The notes: generated by a model not told the origin, from the letters alone. Counted from the stretch's first letter, positions 1 through 9,281 are shown. The stretch is 64,000 bases of DNA from Lautropia sp. (GCA_030528325.1 JAUMZD010000001.1:106920-170919); one strand, 5' to 3'. A program made the numbers and translations.

Positions 1-3000
1 GCTGCGGCAACAGCCGCCAGGGGCAACCGCATCCCAGGCTCTTCGGGCCCGGCATCAGCAATTACGGCAAGATTCTCGACCATGGCCCCAATGGCATCCC
101 CGCCAACGCCACCGAACGTGAGCGCAACGCAAGCGTACTGAACGGTGGCGACTGCCAGGTGCTGGCCAGCGACCGCAACCACATCTCACTGGCGCTGCAC
201 GGGGTGGACACCACACTGGCTCATACGCCCTCGAACTACCATCTGACAGGCAAGGTGCCGGCCAGTGACCAGTGGGTGGCCGCCAAGGTACTGGTGCTGT
301 GGACCGACGTGAACGATTACCCCCTCAGACAGGAAGTTTTTCCCGAGCTGATCGTGACCCGTTTTGAAGGGCGCTCGATCAGCCAGCAGCCCATCATCGG
401 TGACCGCCCGGACAACAACCGGGTGAAGAACAGGGCTCTCGTGGATGCCGACGGCACCTCATCCAAGATCTTCACCTACGACGGCACGCTGCCACGCCCC
501 TACGGCACCACACCGGACGCACTGGCCAACACCGGACGAGTCGACTACATGGCGCCGCAGCAGAGTGCCGGCGCCGCCATCCGTTACACCAATACGGGCG
601 CCATCCCGCACCAGGGCATCATGCTGTGCGACATCCTCGACCGCACCGCCTTCGATCTGGCGCCGCATTTCAATGCCCGTGTCAACATCAGTGCGAAGAG
701 CAAGCCGGATCCCGTGGCCACCCTGCAATATGGCGCCCACAGAACGGGTGCCCCCTATTTCAGCTCGACGGACAGTGCCCCCTCCCCTGACGGCCATGTC
801 GGCACCGGGCAGTCTGCCTACGCCACCGCCAGTTGCAATGACACGAACATCAGCTGGTTCGATACCCCGCAACAGGCCGAGGCGGCGGGCGGACTCGTCT
901 ACGTCAGGGCCAGTATCGACACCCTGCGAGGCGGCGAGAACGCGAACCTGATGCTGCAGGGGCTTGTGCTGCGTGAAACCTGGGCCGCCACGATCCATGT
1001 CGAGACACCACGGCCTGGCATCCGCCGGGCCGGCGAGCCGATCACCGCCGGCACGATCATCCGCAACCGTGCCGACATCGGCACGACCAACGGCATCGAT
1101 GTCAGCAAAGCGCAAAACCAGGATCATCTCGAAGTGGTCGGGATGAAAACCGTCTCCCGCATCGAGAAGACCGTCACGAAACCGGCCAATGCGCTGACCT
1201 CGCCGGTGGCGGCCGGCACGACGGTCAGCTTCGAGCTTCGCCCCCGCTACTCGACCACCTTCCCGCCGTCGCCCCGCACCGTGACGGTGACCGACATCCT
1301 GCCCCCCCGTGTCAGCTATGTGGTGGGCAGTGCCCGGATGGGCGCTCAGGTCGCAGACCCCTTGATCCAGCCCGACACGCCCGCCGCCGGCATGACCACG
1401 CTGACCTGGCGCTACGAGAACCTGCTGCCCCATGCCGGCCACAACATCGACCCGGAAGCCGCGCTGCCACCGATCACCTATGACGCACGACTGAGCCTGT
1501 CGCTGAAGGACGGCAACGTCGTTCGCAACAACGTGCGCATCAGTGGCGGCCCCAGCGACTACGAGCGGGACTGCAGCTTCAACCTGAAGCAGCAGTCCCA
1601 CGGCACCTGCGTGAAAGCCGCTTCGGTTCAGATAAGCGTGCAGTCGCCTCCGGGCTTCCAGCTGGAAAAAACCGCCGAGCCCCCGGAAATCCAGCCGGGT
1701 GATCCGTTCTCCTACACCCTGAGTTTCGTGTCGATGGGAAAGGAGGTCAGGGCACCTGACATTGCCGACATCATCGACATCCTGCCCTTCCTCGGAGACG
1801 GCAGCGGCGCGCCCGACAGACATCGCTCGGCACGCGAGCCAGGCTCCGTCTTCACCCCCGGCGGTTACTGGCTGGCCTCGGTCGAGCCGCCCGCCATCGA
1901 CCCACAGGCCCGGATTTACTACACGAAGCGCCCACACGCCGAGATCAACAATGATCCTGGGCACCCGTCCAACCGGATCCCGGATGGTGAGACCCGGTGG
2001 TGCCTCGCATCGGCATTCGGGACAGCCGGTTGCCCGGCCCACATCGGAGAGACGACGGCCATCCGCACCAGCCCTGCCATCGACGTGCTCCCGGCCAACA
2101 CCCCCTATTCGGTAAAGCTCAGCCTGCTGACGCATACGGTGCTGGCGCAGCCCGGCAACATCTTTGCCAACCGGGCCGGGGCCGGGCCTGCCGATGCGGG
2201 CAGCTCGCTGCTGTATGTGGAATCCCAATCGAATCTGCAGGTACGCATCCTGAAAGGGGCGGCTTCGAGCCTCAGCGGACGCACCTTCGTCGACTTCAAC
2301 CAGAACGGCCAGTGGGATGCAGAAGACCAGCCACTGCCCGGCCAGTGCATCGTGCTCAGGGGCTCCCGTCATCAGGCAGATGACGTGCTGGCCTCGGTAC
2401 GTGCCGATGCCGACGGCCATTTCAGTTTCAGTCCCGGACAGAAAAACCGCATCCACGCCACGGCCGATTGCAGCGGCACCCCACTGCCCTCCTTCGGTGG
2501 CCTGCTGGCCGGGGAGTATTCGCTGGCCCGTGCAGCCCTGACGCCAGGTCATCTGGCAGGCGCCAGTTTCGCCGGCTCGGCCGGTGGCACGGCACGGGAC
2601 GGCTCGATCACGGCCATCACACTGGCATCGGGCGTGCAGGCAACCGACTACCGGCTGACGGAACTGCCATCCATCCCCACACTGACCCTGACCAGTACGC
2701 TCACGAATGATCACGGTGGCACCGCCACCACGGCCGACCTCCTGCTCCGTGCCACCGCCGGGGGCACGGAGCAGCCCATCGCCCAGGGCACGAGCGGCAC
2801 GCCCGCCGTCACCCGCGTGGCCATGCCCGTCGGCCCGATCCAGCTCGGCGCCCCCGGCCTGCCCGGCTACCGTGCCGGCACCTGGCAGTGCACGGTCAAC
2901 GGCCAGCCCGTGGCCGCTGTGCCGGGTACGGGTGCAACCCGTGGTGCTGGCACTGCTGCCCCAGGCACCACCGGTGCCACCCCAGCCCCGCACGTGCTCA

Positions 3001-5051
3001 CACTTCGCCACGGTGACAAGGCCGTCTGCTCGATCCACTACGACGACGAGCCCGCCCGCCTGACACTGACCAGCACCGTCACGAACTCGAACGGCCGAAC
3101 CGCCACACCGCAGGATTTCGTGCTGCACGCCAGCGGACCAGCCACACTGAAAGGAGTGACGGGCGAAGCGGCCATCACCGGTGCCGAGGTGCCGCCGGGC
3201 ACCTACACACTCCGGGAAGATGAGCTGCCAAATTATGTGGCGGGTGCCTGGCGCTGTGATGCCGGCACACTCGATGGCAACCGGCTGACGCTGACCAATG
3301 GCGAACATGCCACCTGCAGCATCAACAACACCGACCAGCCCGTGAGCCTGACGCTCGTGCTCGACGTGCTCAACGAGCACGGTGGCACGGCCACCCGGCA
3401 GGACACCGCCGTATCGGCCCAGGGCCCGGATTCGATCAACGGCATTTCCGGCACGAAACCCGTGACCGTGGCACCGGTTCGCCCGGGTGTCTATCAGCTG
3501 GCCGAGCCACAACTGCCCGGTTATCGCACCGGCAAATGGATCTGTTCGGCCGGAACCCTCACGGGCAACACGCTGACACTGGGCGAACATCAGAACGTCA
3601 CCTGCCGCATCGTGCTGAAGGATCTCCCGGCCGAACTGAAGGTGACGAAAACCGTCGTTGGCAGCGTGAAGCCGATCCCCAACTCCGACACGGACTATCA
3701 GCTCCAGTACCGCATCAGCGTGCAGCATCAGTCCGGTGCAGCGGGTCTGTACTCGCTGATCGACATGCCCGCCTTCGATCCGGACGTGAAGATCCTGGGC
3801 ACGCAGATCCTGAAAAACGCACGTCTGCTGTCTCACCAACCGGCCGACGATGGCAGCTGGGTGCTGGCCAGCGAGGCGCGGCTGCCCATCGGCGCCGAGG
3901 ATGTCTACCTGATGGACTTCCGCATTCGCGTGCCCTATGGCAGCAACACGGCCAACAATCGCTGCACCAGCGGCGCGGCCGCCCAGGGCAAGGGTCTGTT
4001 CAACCAGCTCTCGTTGCGCAACCTGTCGGCCGAGACCACCGAAGCCGCCCCGATCACGAGCCAGGCCTGCATCGACACCCCGGTGCCGATCAGCACGGCC
4101 AGCCTGTCCATCGAGAAAACCAGCACCAGCCGATCGGCCGAAGTGGGCGATCTGATCCACTATCGGCTGCGCATCCGCAACCACGGCACCGGTGCGGCCA
4201 TCTCGCCGGTGGTCGTCGATCGGCTGCCCGCCGGCTTTCGCCTCGAAGCGGGTACGGTGCGTGTGCAGAACGCCCGTGTGAGCTGGATTCGTCAGAACGG
4301 CATGCGAGAACTGCACATCAAGCTCGATCGCATCGAGGCGCCCGGCACACAGGGCGGCGGCAATGGACTGACACCCGCTCATCAGGCCGACAACGGTGAT
4401 GTCATCATCACTTACCGGGTTCGCCTGGGCGTGGGCGCTCAGGAAGGCGATGGCACGAATCGCGTGCATGTCGAGTGCCTGACCCCCAATGGCGGCGGAA
4501 CCGCCAAATGCTCGAACGAGTCGCGCTGGAAAGTGCAGGTTCGCGCCGGCATCTTCAGCGAAGAAGCCTGTGTGGCCGGTCAGGTCTTCGTGGACTGCAA
4601 TGGCAACGCATTGAAAGACGCCGAGGAGCTGGGCATCCCGGGCGTGCGTCTCTACCTGCAGAACGGCACCTGGTTCGTGACGGATGCGCACGGCAAGTAC
4701 AGCCACTGCGGTCTGCGCCCACGCACCCATGTGCTGAAGATCGACGGCCGCACCCTGCCCCGCAGGAGCCGGCTCGTGACCAGCAGCGCCCAGAGCGCAG
4801 GCGATGCCCAGAGCCTGTTCATCGACGCGAAGAAAGGCATGCTGCACCGGGCCGACTTCATCGAGGGCAGCTGCTCGAACACCGTGATCGAGCAGGTCAA
4901 GGCCCGTCAGGCCCAGGGTGAGAACACCAGCGTGCAGACGGAAACCGGCCAGCCCGCCCTCTCCTTCGAGAGCAAGCGCGGCGTGCCGGCACGGCCGCTG
5001 CATCAGGGCACGGATGCGGCCAGGCAACCGATCGGTCGCACCCGGTACTGA
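1..5051 (+). CDS. Giant DUF11 / SdrD_B / SpaA-like repeat protein, 5' end outside the window
   Basis: The frame is open to the left edge (first complete codon at base 3), so the protein starts outside the window; the first in-window start codon, a GTG at 159, is probably internal. The visible part, about 1680 residues, is a string of beta-sandwich modules. DUF11-type repeats (x-x-I/L-EKT-x near the start, VTDILPP or VVDRLPAG later) begin near 1155, 1654, 3636 and 4098. SdrD B-like modules with a D-x-N-x-D-type calcium loop (FVDFNQNGQWDAED, FVDCNGNALKDAEE) lie near 2271 and 4575. Three prealbumin-like (SpaA_3-type) repeats opening LTLTSTLTN, LTLTSTVTN and LTLVLDVLN start near 2682, 3060 and 3348, each with a Cys pair. 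The first of these carries a Gly/Thr/Ala-rich insertion. I see no LPXTG, OmpA or autotransporter domain at the C-terminus. A secreted or surface adhesin-like role is inferred from architecture only. Confidence 0.85.
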   Translation, partial: CGNSRQGQPHPRLFGPGISNYGKILDHGPNGIPANATERERNASVLNGGDCQVLASDRNHISLALHGVDTTLAHTPSNYHLTGKVPASDQWVAAKVLVLWTDVNDYPLRQEVFPELIVTRFEGRSISQQPIIGDRPDNNRVKNRALVDADGTSSKIFTYDGTLPRPYGTTPDALANTGRVDYMAPQQSAGAAIRYTNTGAIPHQGIMLCDILDRTAFDLAPHFNARVNISAKSKPDPVATLQYGAHRTGAPYFSSTDSAPSPDGHVGTGQSAYATASCNDTNISWFDTPQQAEAAGGLVYVRASIDTLRGGENANLMLQGLVLRETWAATIHVETPRPGIRRAGEPITAGTIIRNRADIGTTNGIDVSKAQNQDHLEVVGMKTVSRIEKTVTKPANALTSPVAAGTTVSFELRPRYSTTFPPSPRTVTVTDILPPRVSYVVGSARMGAQVADPLIQPDTPAAGMTTLTWRYENLLPHAGHNIDPEAALPPITYDARLSLSLKDGNVVRNNVRISGGPSDYERDCSFNLKQQSHGTCVKAASVQISVQSPPGFQLEKTAEPPEIQPGDPFSYTLSFVSMGKEVRAPDIADIIDILPFLGDGSGAPDRHRSAREPGSVFTPGGYWLASVEPPAIDPQARIYYTKRPHAEINNDPGHPSNRIPDGETRWCLASAFGTAGCPAHIGETTAIRTSPAIDVLPANTPYSVKLSLLTHTVLAQPGNIFANRAGAGPADAGSSLLYVESQSNLQVRILKGAASSLSGRTFVDFNQNGQWDAEDQPLPGQCIVLRGSRHQADDVLASVRADADGHFSFSPGQKNRIHATADCSGTPLPSFGGLLAGEYSLARAALTPGHLAGASFAGSAGGTARDGSITAITLASGVQATDYRLTELPSIPTLTLTSTLTNDHGGTATTADLLLRATAGGTEQPIAQGTSGTPAVTRVAMPVGPIQLGAPGLPGYRAGTWQCTVNGQPVAAVPGTGATRGAGTAAPGTTGATPAPHVLTLRHGDKAVCSIHYDDEPARLTLTSTVTNSNGRTATPQDFVLHASGPATLKGVTGEAAITGAEVPPGTYTLREDELPNYVAGAWRCDAGTLDGNRLTLTNGEHATCSINNTDQPVSLTLVLDVLNEHGGTATRQDTAVSAQGPDSINGISGTKPVTVAPVRPGVYQLAEPQLPGYRTGKWICSAGTLTGNTLTLGEHQNVTCRIVLKDLPAELKVTKTVVGSVKPIPNSDTDYQLQYRISVQHQSGAAGLYSLIDMPAFDPDVKILGTQILKNARLLSHQPADDGSWVLASEARLPIGAEDVYLMDFRIRVPYGSNTANNRCTSGAAAQGKGLFNQLSLRNLSAETTEAAPITSQACIDTPVPISTASLSIEKTSTSRSAEVGDLIHYRLRIRNHGTGAAISPVVVDRLPAGFRLEAGTVRVQNARVSWIRQNGMRELHIKLDRIEAPGTQGGGNGLTPAHQADNGDVIITYRVRLGVGAQEGDGTNRVHVECLTPNGGGTAKCSNESRWKVQVRAGIFSEEACVAGQVFVDCNGNALKDAEELGIPGVRLYLQNGTWFVTDAHGKYSHCGLRPRTHVLKIDGRTLPRRSRLVTSSAQSAGDAQSLFIDAKKGMLHRADFIEGSCSNTVIEQVKARQAQGENTSVQTETGQPALSFESKRGVPARPLHQGTDAARQPIGRTRY

Positions 5052-5231
5052 AGCGCGGGCCGGGGGCAGGGAGGGCTGCCGGCTTGAAAGCGCGTATCGT
5101 GTCGGCAATCTCCGAAAGGCTCGGTTCGCGTGGAGGCAGATAACTGAAATCACCGGAAGCCGTCTCCGGCACGCCCCCGTAGACCAGACCGCCAGTCCAC
5201 CAAACCGCCAGTCCGCCAGAAGCTCGACCGC

Positions 5232-6800
5232 CTATGCCAGAACCTCCAGCGTGTCGAGACCTTCACGCAGTGCACGCTTCAGCACCTTGCCATAACTGCT
5301 CTTCGGCAGCTCTGTGCACAGCCGGTACTGCTTCGGCGCCTTGAAGGCGGCCAGATGGCTCCTGCACCATTCATCCAGCACCGCGGCGGACAGTGCCCGA
5401 TCCGCTTCAGGAACCACGACGGCCAGCACCTCCTCGCCCCAGGCCGTGCTGCGCACACCGATGACCGCTGCCTCCTGCACGTCCGGGTGGCTGACCAGCA
5501 CCTCTTCGACCTCTTTCGAATAGACGTTGTTGCCACCGGAAATGATCACGTCCTTCAGGCGGTCGGTGAGCGTCAGGAAACCGTCCTCATCCAGCACGCC
5601 GACGTCGCCGGTCCTCAACCAGCCATCACGCAGGGCCTGTGCGCTCGCTTCCGGATTGCGCCAGTAGCCCCGCATCACCACCGGACCTCGAACCCGCACC
5701 TCGCCGACATGGTTGGGCGGCAGAAGCTGGCCCGCCTCATCCGCGATGCAGACATCGACACAGGCATGCGCCACCCCGACCGAAGCACGGCGGCGTGCCG
5801 CATGCTGATGGGCGATATCGGCGATGATGGCCTGAGGCAGTACGGTGATCGTCATCGGGCACTCGCCCTGACCGTAGATCTGGACGAAGCAGTTGCCCAG
5901 CACCGACACGGCTCGATCCAGATCCGGCAGGTACATCGGCCCACCACCATAGACGATCGTCCGGAAACCCTCACCGCGCTGTCCTGTCTCGATGGCGGCC
6001 CTCACCAGCCGGTTCACCATCGTCGGCGCGACATACAGGGACACCGAACCGTGCCATTTGGCCAGCTGATGGATCTCGTCGGCCAGGAAGCTCCGGGAGG
6101 GCGGCACGATGTGCTGAGCCGCATGCCTCACGAAAATGAAGTTGTACAGGCCAGCGCCATGCGACATCGGTGCGGCATACAGGATCGCATCGCGTGGGCT
6201 GACGGTCTGGATTTCTGCGCCATAGCAGAGCGACATGGCCACCAGATTGCCATGAGACAGCATCACGCCCTTGGGCCAACCGGTCGTGCCCGAGGTATAG
6301 AACAGCCACGCCAGCGCTTCGGGCGGCAGCCTCACCGGTGGCTGATATTCGACCCGTGCGCAGACATCGCCCGTGCAGGCTGCGTTGACGATACCCTGAT
6401 ACACCTCGCCATCCACCGCCAGGCAGGCCGTGCTCTGCCCCTCGACATGATCGAGCACGGCATCCAGCGCCTCATCCGTGTCGGCCACCAGCAGCGCCGC
6501 CTCGGCATCATCGACGATCCAGCCGGCCTCGCGGGGATGCAGGCGGTAGTTGATCGGCACGCAGACGGCCCCGATCCACCACGCCGCATAGGCCACTTCG
6601 AGATACTCGCACCGGTTGGCCATGAAGATCACCACCCGGTCCCCTTTGGCCACCCCCTGCTCATGCTGCATCCACCCGGCCAGCGCCGCCACCCGGGCGG
6701 CAAACTCGGCGTAGCTGGCATGCAGCTGCTCGCCCAGCCGCAGTGCCGGCAATTCAGGGTGAAGTCGGGCCGACTGATGAAGCCAGTTCGCGATGTTCAT
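5232..6800 (-). CDS. AMP-forming acyl-CoA synthetase (fatty-acid CoA ligase family)
   Basis: Predicted to activate a carboxylic acid to its acyl-AMP and then to the CoA thioester in the cytoplasm. The 522-residue protein shows the ANL-superfamily core motifs in order: the phosphate loop YTSGTTGWPKG, YGQGE (usually YGxTE), the hinge region LRTGDVG, LTDRLKDVIISGG, and a C-terminal GKVLKR with the catalytic lysine. I chose the ATG at 6800 (MNIANWLHQ) because a strong GGAGGAG ribosome binding site precedes it; a start 14 codons upstream lacks one. The substrate cannot be read from sequence; the medium/long-chain acyl-CoA synthetase clade is likely. It stands alone, separated from the next gene by about 300 bases that contain two palindromic repeats. 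It occupies the place where yacG, zapD and coaE often follow the mutT-like gene in related genomes. Confidence 0.88.
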   Translation of the reverse strand: MNIANWLHQSARLHPELPALRLGEQLHASYAEFAARVAALAGWMQHEQGVAKGDRVVIFMANRCEYLEVAYAAWWIGAVCVPINYRLHPREAGWIVDDAEAALLVADTDEALDAVLDHVEGQSTACLAVDGEVYQGIVNAACTGDVCARVEYQPPVRLPPEALAWLFYTSGTTGWPKGVMLSHGNLVAMSLCYGAEIQTVSPRDAILYAAPMSHGAGLYNFIFVRHAAQHIVPPSRSFLADEIHQLAKWHGSVSLYVAPTMVNRLVRAAIETGQRGEGFRTIVYGGGPMYLPDLDRAVSVLGNCFVQIYGQGECPMTITVLPQAIIADIAHQHAARRRASVGVAHACVDVCIADEAGQLLPPNHVGEVRVRGPVVMRGYWRNPEASAQALRDGWLRTGDVGVLDEDGFLTLTDRLKDVIISGGNNVYSKEVEEVLVSHPDVQEAAVIGVRSTAWGEEVLAVVVPEADRALSAAVLDEWCRSHLAAFKAPKQYRLCTELPKSSYGKVLKRALREGLDTLEVLA

Positions 6801-6832
6801 GCTCGTTCTCCTCCTCTGCCATGCCGGTTCAG

Positions 6833-6898
6833 AACGTGTCATGCGCTGCTACGCCCAGGAGGGGCTTTCGCAGGAACGAATCAGTGCATGACACGCTT
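6833..6898. repeat. Palindromic repeat element, copy 1
   Basis: Arms CGTGTCATGC (6835-6844) and GCATGACACG (6886-6895) are exact reverse complements around a loop of about 40 bases. The loop and right arm are nearly identical to the copy at 7013-7076 (shared GGGGCTTTCGC and ACGAATCAGTGCAT), with a two-base indel. It lies about 35 bases upstream of the acyl-CoA synthetase start, in the 303-base gap 6801-7103, which holds no gene that I can support. Confidence 0.75.
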
Positions 6899-7012
6899 CA
6901 TGCCGGCCTCACCCCGACAGTTTGTCACAGAACGTGGCACACGACCCGTTACACGAGGTTTTTTGCCGTAGCCCCTCATGGTTATCCCGCATGAGGACAG
7001 GATCATCGCCCT

Positions 7013-7076
7013 TAGAGCGTGTTATGCACGCCCAGAGGGGCTTTCGCGGGGACGAATCAGTGCATAACACGCTCTA
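7013..7076. repeat. Palindromic repeat element, copy 2
   Basis: A perfect 17-base inverted repeat, TAGAGCGTGTTATGCAC at 7013-7029 and its reverse complement at 7060-7076, encloses a 30-base loop. Compared with copy 1, the stem reads TTATG/CATAA instead of TCATG/CATGA, so both arms changed together and pairing was kept. It sits 27 bases downstream of the stop of the Nudix-ThiE gene and could act as its terminator, though no T-tract follows. Confidence 0.8.
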
Positions 7077-7103
7077 GGCCATCGTTCACCTCGCCATCCT
7101 CAC

Positions 7104-8309
7104 TCACCAGGCCCCCCGCTGCATCGCCACCCCCTGGGCACCGACCCTGCGGGCCGTGTCGAGATCGGCTGGCCTCAGACCGCCCAGGGCATAGACCGGC
7201 ACCGGGGTGCTGGCCATGATGGCCGCAAAGCCATCCCAGCCACAGCCTGCCGCTTCCGGATGGCTCGGGGTCGGCTGCACCGGGCCGCAGACGGCGAAAT
7301 CCACTTCCACGGCACCGGCCCGTTGCAGATCATCGGCCGTGTGACAGGAAGCGCCCACCATCCGGTAACGCACCCGCCAGCCCGGCAGCACTTCCACCCC
7401 GGCTTCGGCCGCCAGGGCAGGGTGGGCCACCGCCAGATCGCTGGCGTCCTGCTGTCCGGCCCCCGCCTGCTCGGCAGCCAGCGAGGAAGGAGGCCAGACG
7501 GTCTGCTTCGCCTGGGCCTCGGCCACGGCCCGCAGGTCATCAGCCGTCAGGTGGATTCCCCCACCGGTTTCATCCGAGGCACGCTGGGCATGATGATGCG
7601 CATGCCGGCTGCTGACCAGCACCCGCACACCGGTGCCGCGCACCTGATCGATCACGGCCTCGAAGAGCCAGGAAAATGCAGCCTCGTCCATGTCCGGCTC
7701 GCGCAACAGTAACAGAGGCGACGCACTGGCAGGCTTGGCGTCTGCCCCCTGGTCAGCCTCGGCCGGATTGTCGATCGTTTGCGCCGAGTTCCGTCCGTGA
7801 TCCGGCAACCGTGAGGCCAGACCGGCGTCTTTCCACGGCTTGAGCCAGGCCGCCAGACGGGCGAGCCAGGCATCCCGTCCCAGCTCGGTAGCGTTCGAGA
7901 TCGCATACGTCTCCGGCAGGCCCAGCCACCGGATCGGTGCCAGCGAGGCCGGCAGCAACGGCCCGACCCCCACGGCATGGGCCGGCTGCCAGGCCAGCGC
8001 CTGACCTTCGGCCGAATGCGGCTCTCCCGACCAGTCGATGATGCGGCGGAAATGCAGACGGACATGGGCATGACCATAGACATGCTCCCGCACGACCCAG
8101 GGCCAGGAATGGTGTACCTGGATGCCGATTTCCTCCTTCAGCTCACGCGCCACCGCCGTGGCGGCATCTTCACCGGCCTCGAACTTCCCGCCCGGAAACT
8201 CCCACCAGCCGTGATAGCTCTTGCCGGACAGGCGCTGTCCCAGCAGCACCTGCCCATCCGGGCGCAGCACCACGCCCACCGCCACATCCACCAGTGTCTT
8301 GTCTGTCAT
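7104..8309 (-). CDS. Nudix hydrolase (MutT-like) fused to a thiamine-phosphate-synthase-like domain
   Basis: A 401-residue two-domain protein. Residues 1-130 are a MutT-type Nudix domain with a complete Nudix box (GGKFEAGED followed by RELKEEIGI), expected to hydrolyse oxidised nucleoside triphosphates such as 8-oxo-dGTP. Residues about 200-401 resemble ThiE/TenI: the stretch VDFAVCGPVQPTPSHP and the end VYALGGLRPADLDTARRVGA match the phosphate-binding region of that TIM barrel. This fusion is a recognised family in Betaproteobacteria. The copy here is long because of low-complexity insertions around residues 175-205 and 285-320. Whether the ThiE-like half is catalytic is unknown; the usual ThiE QLR and KD motifs are not clear. 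It lies 72 bases downstream of the DUF815 ATPase gene on the same strand and is probably co-transcribed with it and argJ. Confidence 0.85.
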   Translation of the reverse strand: MTDKTLVDVAVGVVLRPDGQVLLGQRLSGKSYHGWWEFPGGKFEAGEDAATAVARELKEEIGIQVHHSWPWVVREHVYGHAHVRLHFRRIIDWSGEPHSAEGQALAWQPAHAVGVGPLLPASLAPIRWLGLPETYAISNATELGRDAWLARLAAWLKPWKDAGLASRLPDHGRNSAQTIDNPAEADQGADAKPASASPLLLLREPDMDEAAFSWLFEAVIDQVRGTGVRVLVSSRHAHHHAQRASDETGGGIHLTADDLRAVAEAQAKQTVWPPSSLAAEQAGAGQQDASDLAVAHPALAAEAGVEVLPGWRVRYRMVGASCHTADDLQRAGAVEVDFAVCGPVQPTPSHPEAAGCGWDGFAAIMASTPVPVYALGGLRPADLDTARRVGAQGVAMQRGAW

Positions 8310-8381
8310 CTGTGTCTCTGTTCAAAAACCGGCGCCCGGCAGAGTCGCACGCCCCGGGGCCTCAGACACCGGGCGCACGGC

Positions 8382-9281
8382 TCAGGTGTCCGATGCCTGC
8401 CGTCCTGCCCAATCCCGCGCGAACTGACTGGCCACACGCCCCGAGCGCGAGCCCCGCTCCAGCGCCCAGCGCAAGGCATCGGCCCGCGCCTCGGCCACCT
8501 GATCATCATCGGCCCCGGCATGGCGCAACCAGTGCCCCACCACGGCCAGGTAATCATCCTGCCGGAACGGATGGAAGGAAACCCGCAGGCCGAAACGTTC
8601 GGAGAGCGAGATCTTTTCTTCGGAGGTCTCGCCCGGGTGGATTTCACCGTCCTCCTGATGCGCGGCCTGAAGGTTTTCGGACAGCATCTCGGGCATCAGG
8701 TGACGACGGTTGGACGTGGCATAGATCAGCACATTGTCGGCCTGCCCGGCGATGCTGCCATCCAGCACGGTCTTCAGTGCCTTGTAGGCGCCCTCCCCCT
8801 GCTCGAAGGAAAGATCATCACAGTAGACGATGAAGCGCTCGGGCCGGTGCTGCACCCGATCGATCAGATCGGGCAGATCGACGAGCAGATCCTTGTCGAC
8901 CTCGATGAGACGCAGCCCCTCATCCTTGAAATGGTTCAGGCAGGCACGGATCAGCGAGGACTTGCCCGTGCCCCGCGCACCGGTCAGCAGCACGTTGTTG
9001 GCGGGCCTGCCCTGGACGAACTGGCGGGTATTGGCCTCGACCATCGCTTTCTGGCGGTCGATGTTGTGCAAATCATCCAGGCAAGGCAGCGCGGGATGAT
9101 GCACGGCCTGAAGCTCGCCCACGCTGCCCAGCGCACTGTCTCGCCGTCGCCAGCGGAAAGCCACTGCCTCCCAGTCCGTCTCTCGCGGCAGCAACAGCTG
9201 ATTCAGACGCAACACCAGCGGCTCGACGGTATCCAGCACCTGATTCAGGCGCTGGAGCAAACGATTCATTTCGGTCGACAT
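8382..9281 (-). CDS. DUF815 family AAA-type ATP-binding protein
   Basis: This 299-residue protein matches the DUF815 ATPases. The Walker A motif is GARGTGKSS and the Walker B-like stretch is FIVYCDDLSFEQG; a sensor-1-like YATSNRRHL follows. The C-terminal HPFRQDDYLAVV and the ARDW ending are typical of the family, whose cellular job is unsettled. I chose the ATG at 9281 (MSTEMNRLLQ) because GGAG lies at good spacing before it; a start at 9326 is possible but has no clear ribosome binding site. It sits between argJ and the Nudix-ThiE fusion, the usual Burkholderiales order, and the 63-base gap to argJ suggests one transcript. Confidence 0.85.
   Translation of the reverse strand: MSTEMNRLLQRLNQVLDTVEPLVLRLNQLLLPRETDWEAVAFRWRRRDSALGSVGELQAVHHPALPCLDDLHNIDRQKAMVEANTRQFVQGRPANNVLLTGARGTGKSSLIRACLNHFKDEGLRLIEVDKDLLVDLPDLIDRVQHRPERFIVYCDDLSFEQGEGAYKALKTVLDGSIAGQADNVLIYATSNRRHLMPEMLSENLQAAHQEDGEIHPGETSEEKISLSERFGLRVSFHPFRQDDYLAVVGHWLRHAGADDDQVAEARADALRWALERGSRSGRVASQFARDWAGRQASDT

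Noticed and set aside
459..5153. A 1564-codon open frame on the minus strand opposite the giant DUF11 protein
   Set aside because: The plus-strand frame has clear domains throughout. The antisense frame is rich in Arg, Gly, His and Ala without any motif, as expected for a shadow in GC-rich DNA.
5160..5225. Small repeats of CCGCCAGTCC between the giant gene and the acyl-CoA synthetase gene
   Set aside because: Only a few short imperfect copies; it is not a tandem array or CRISPR-like structure.
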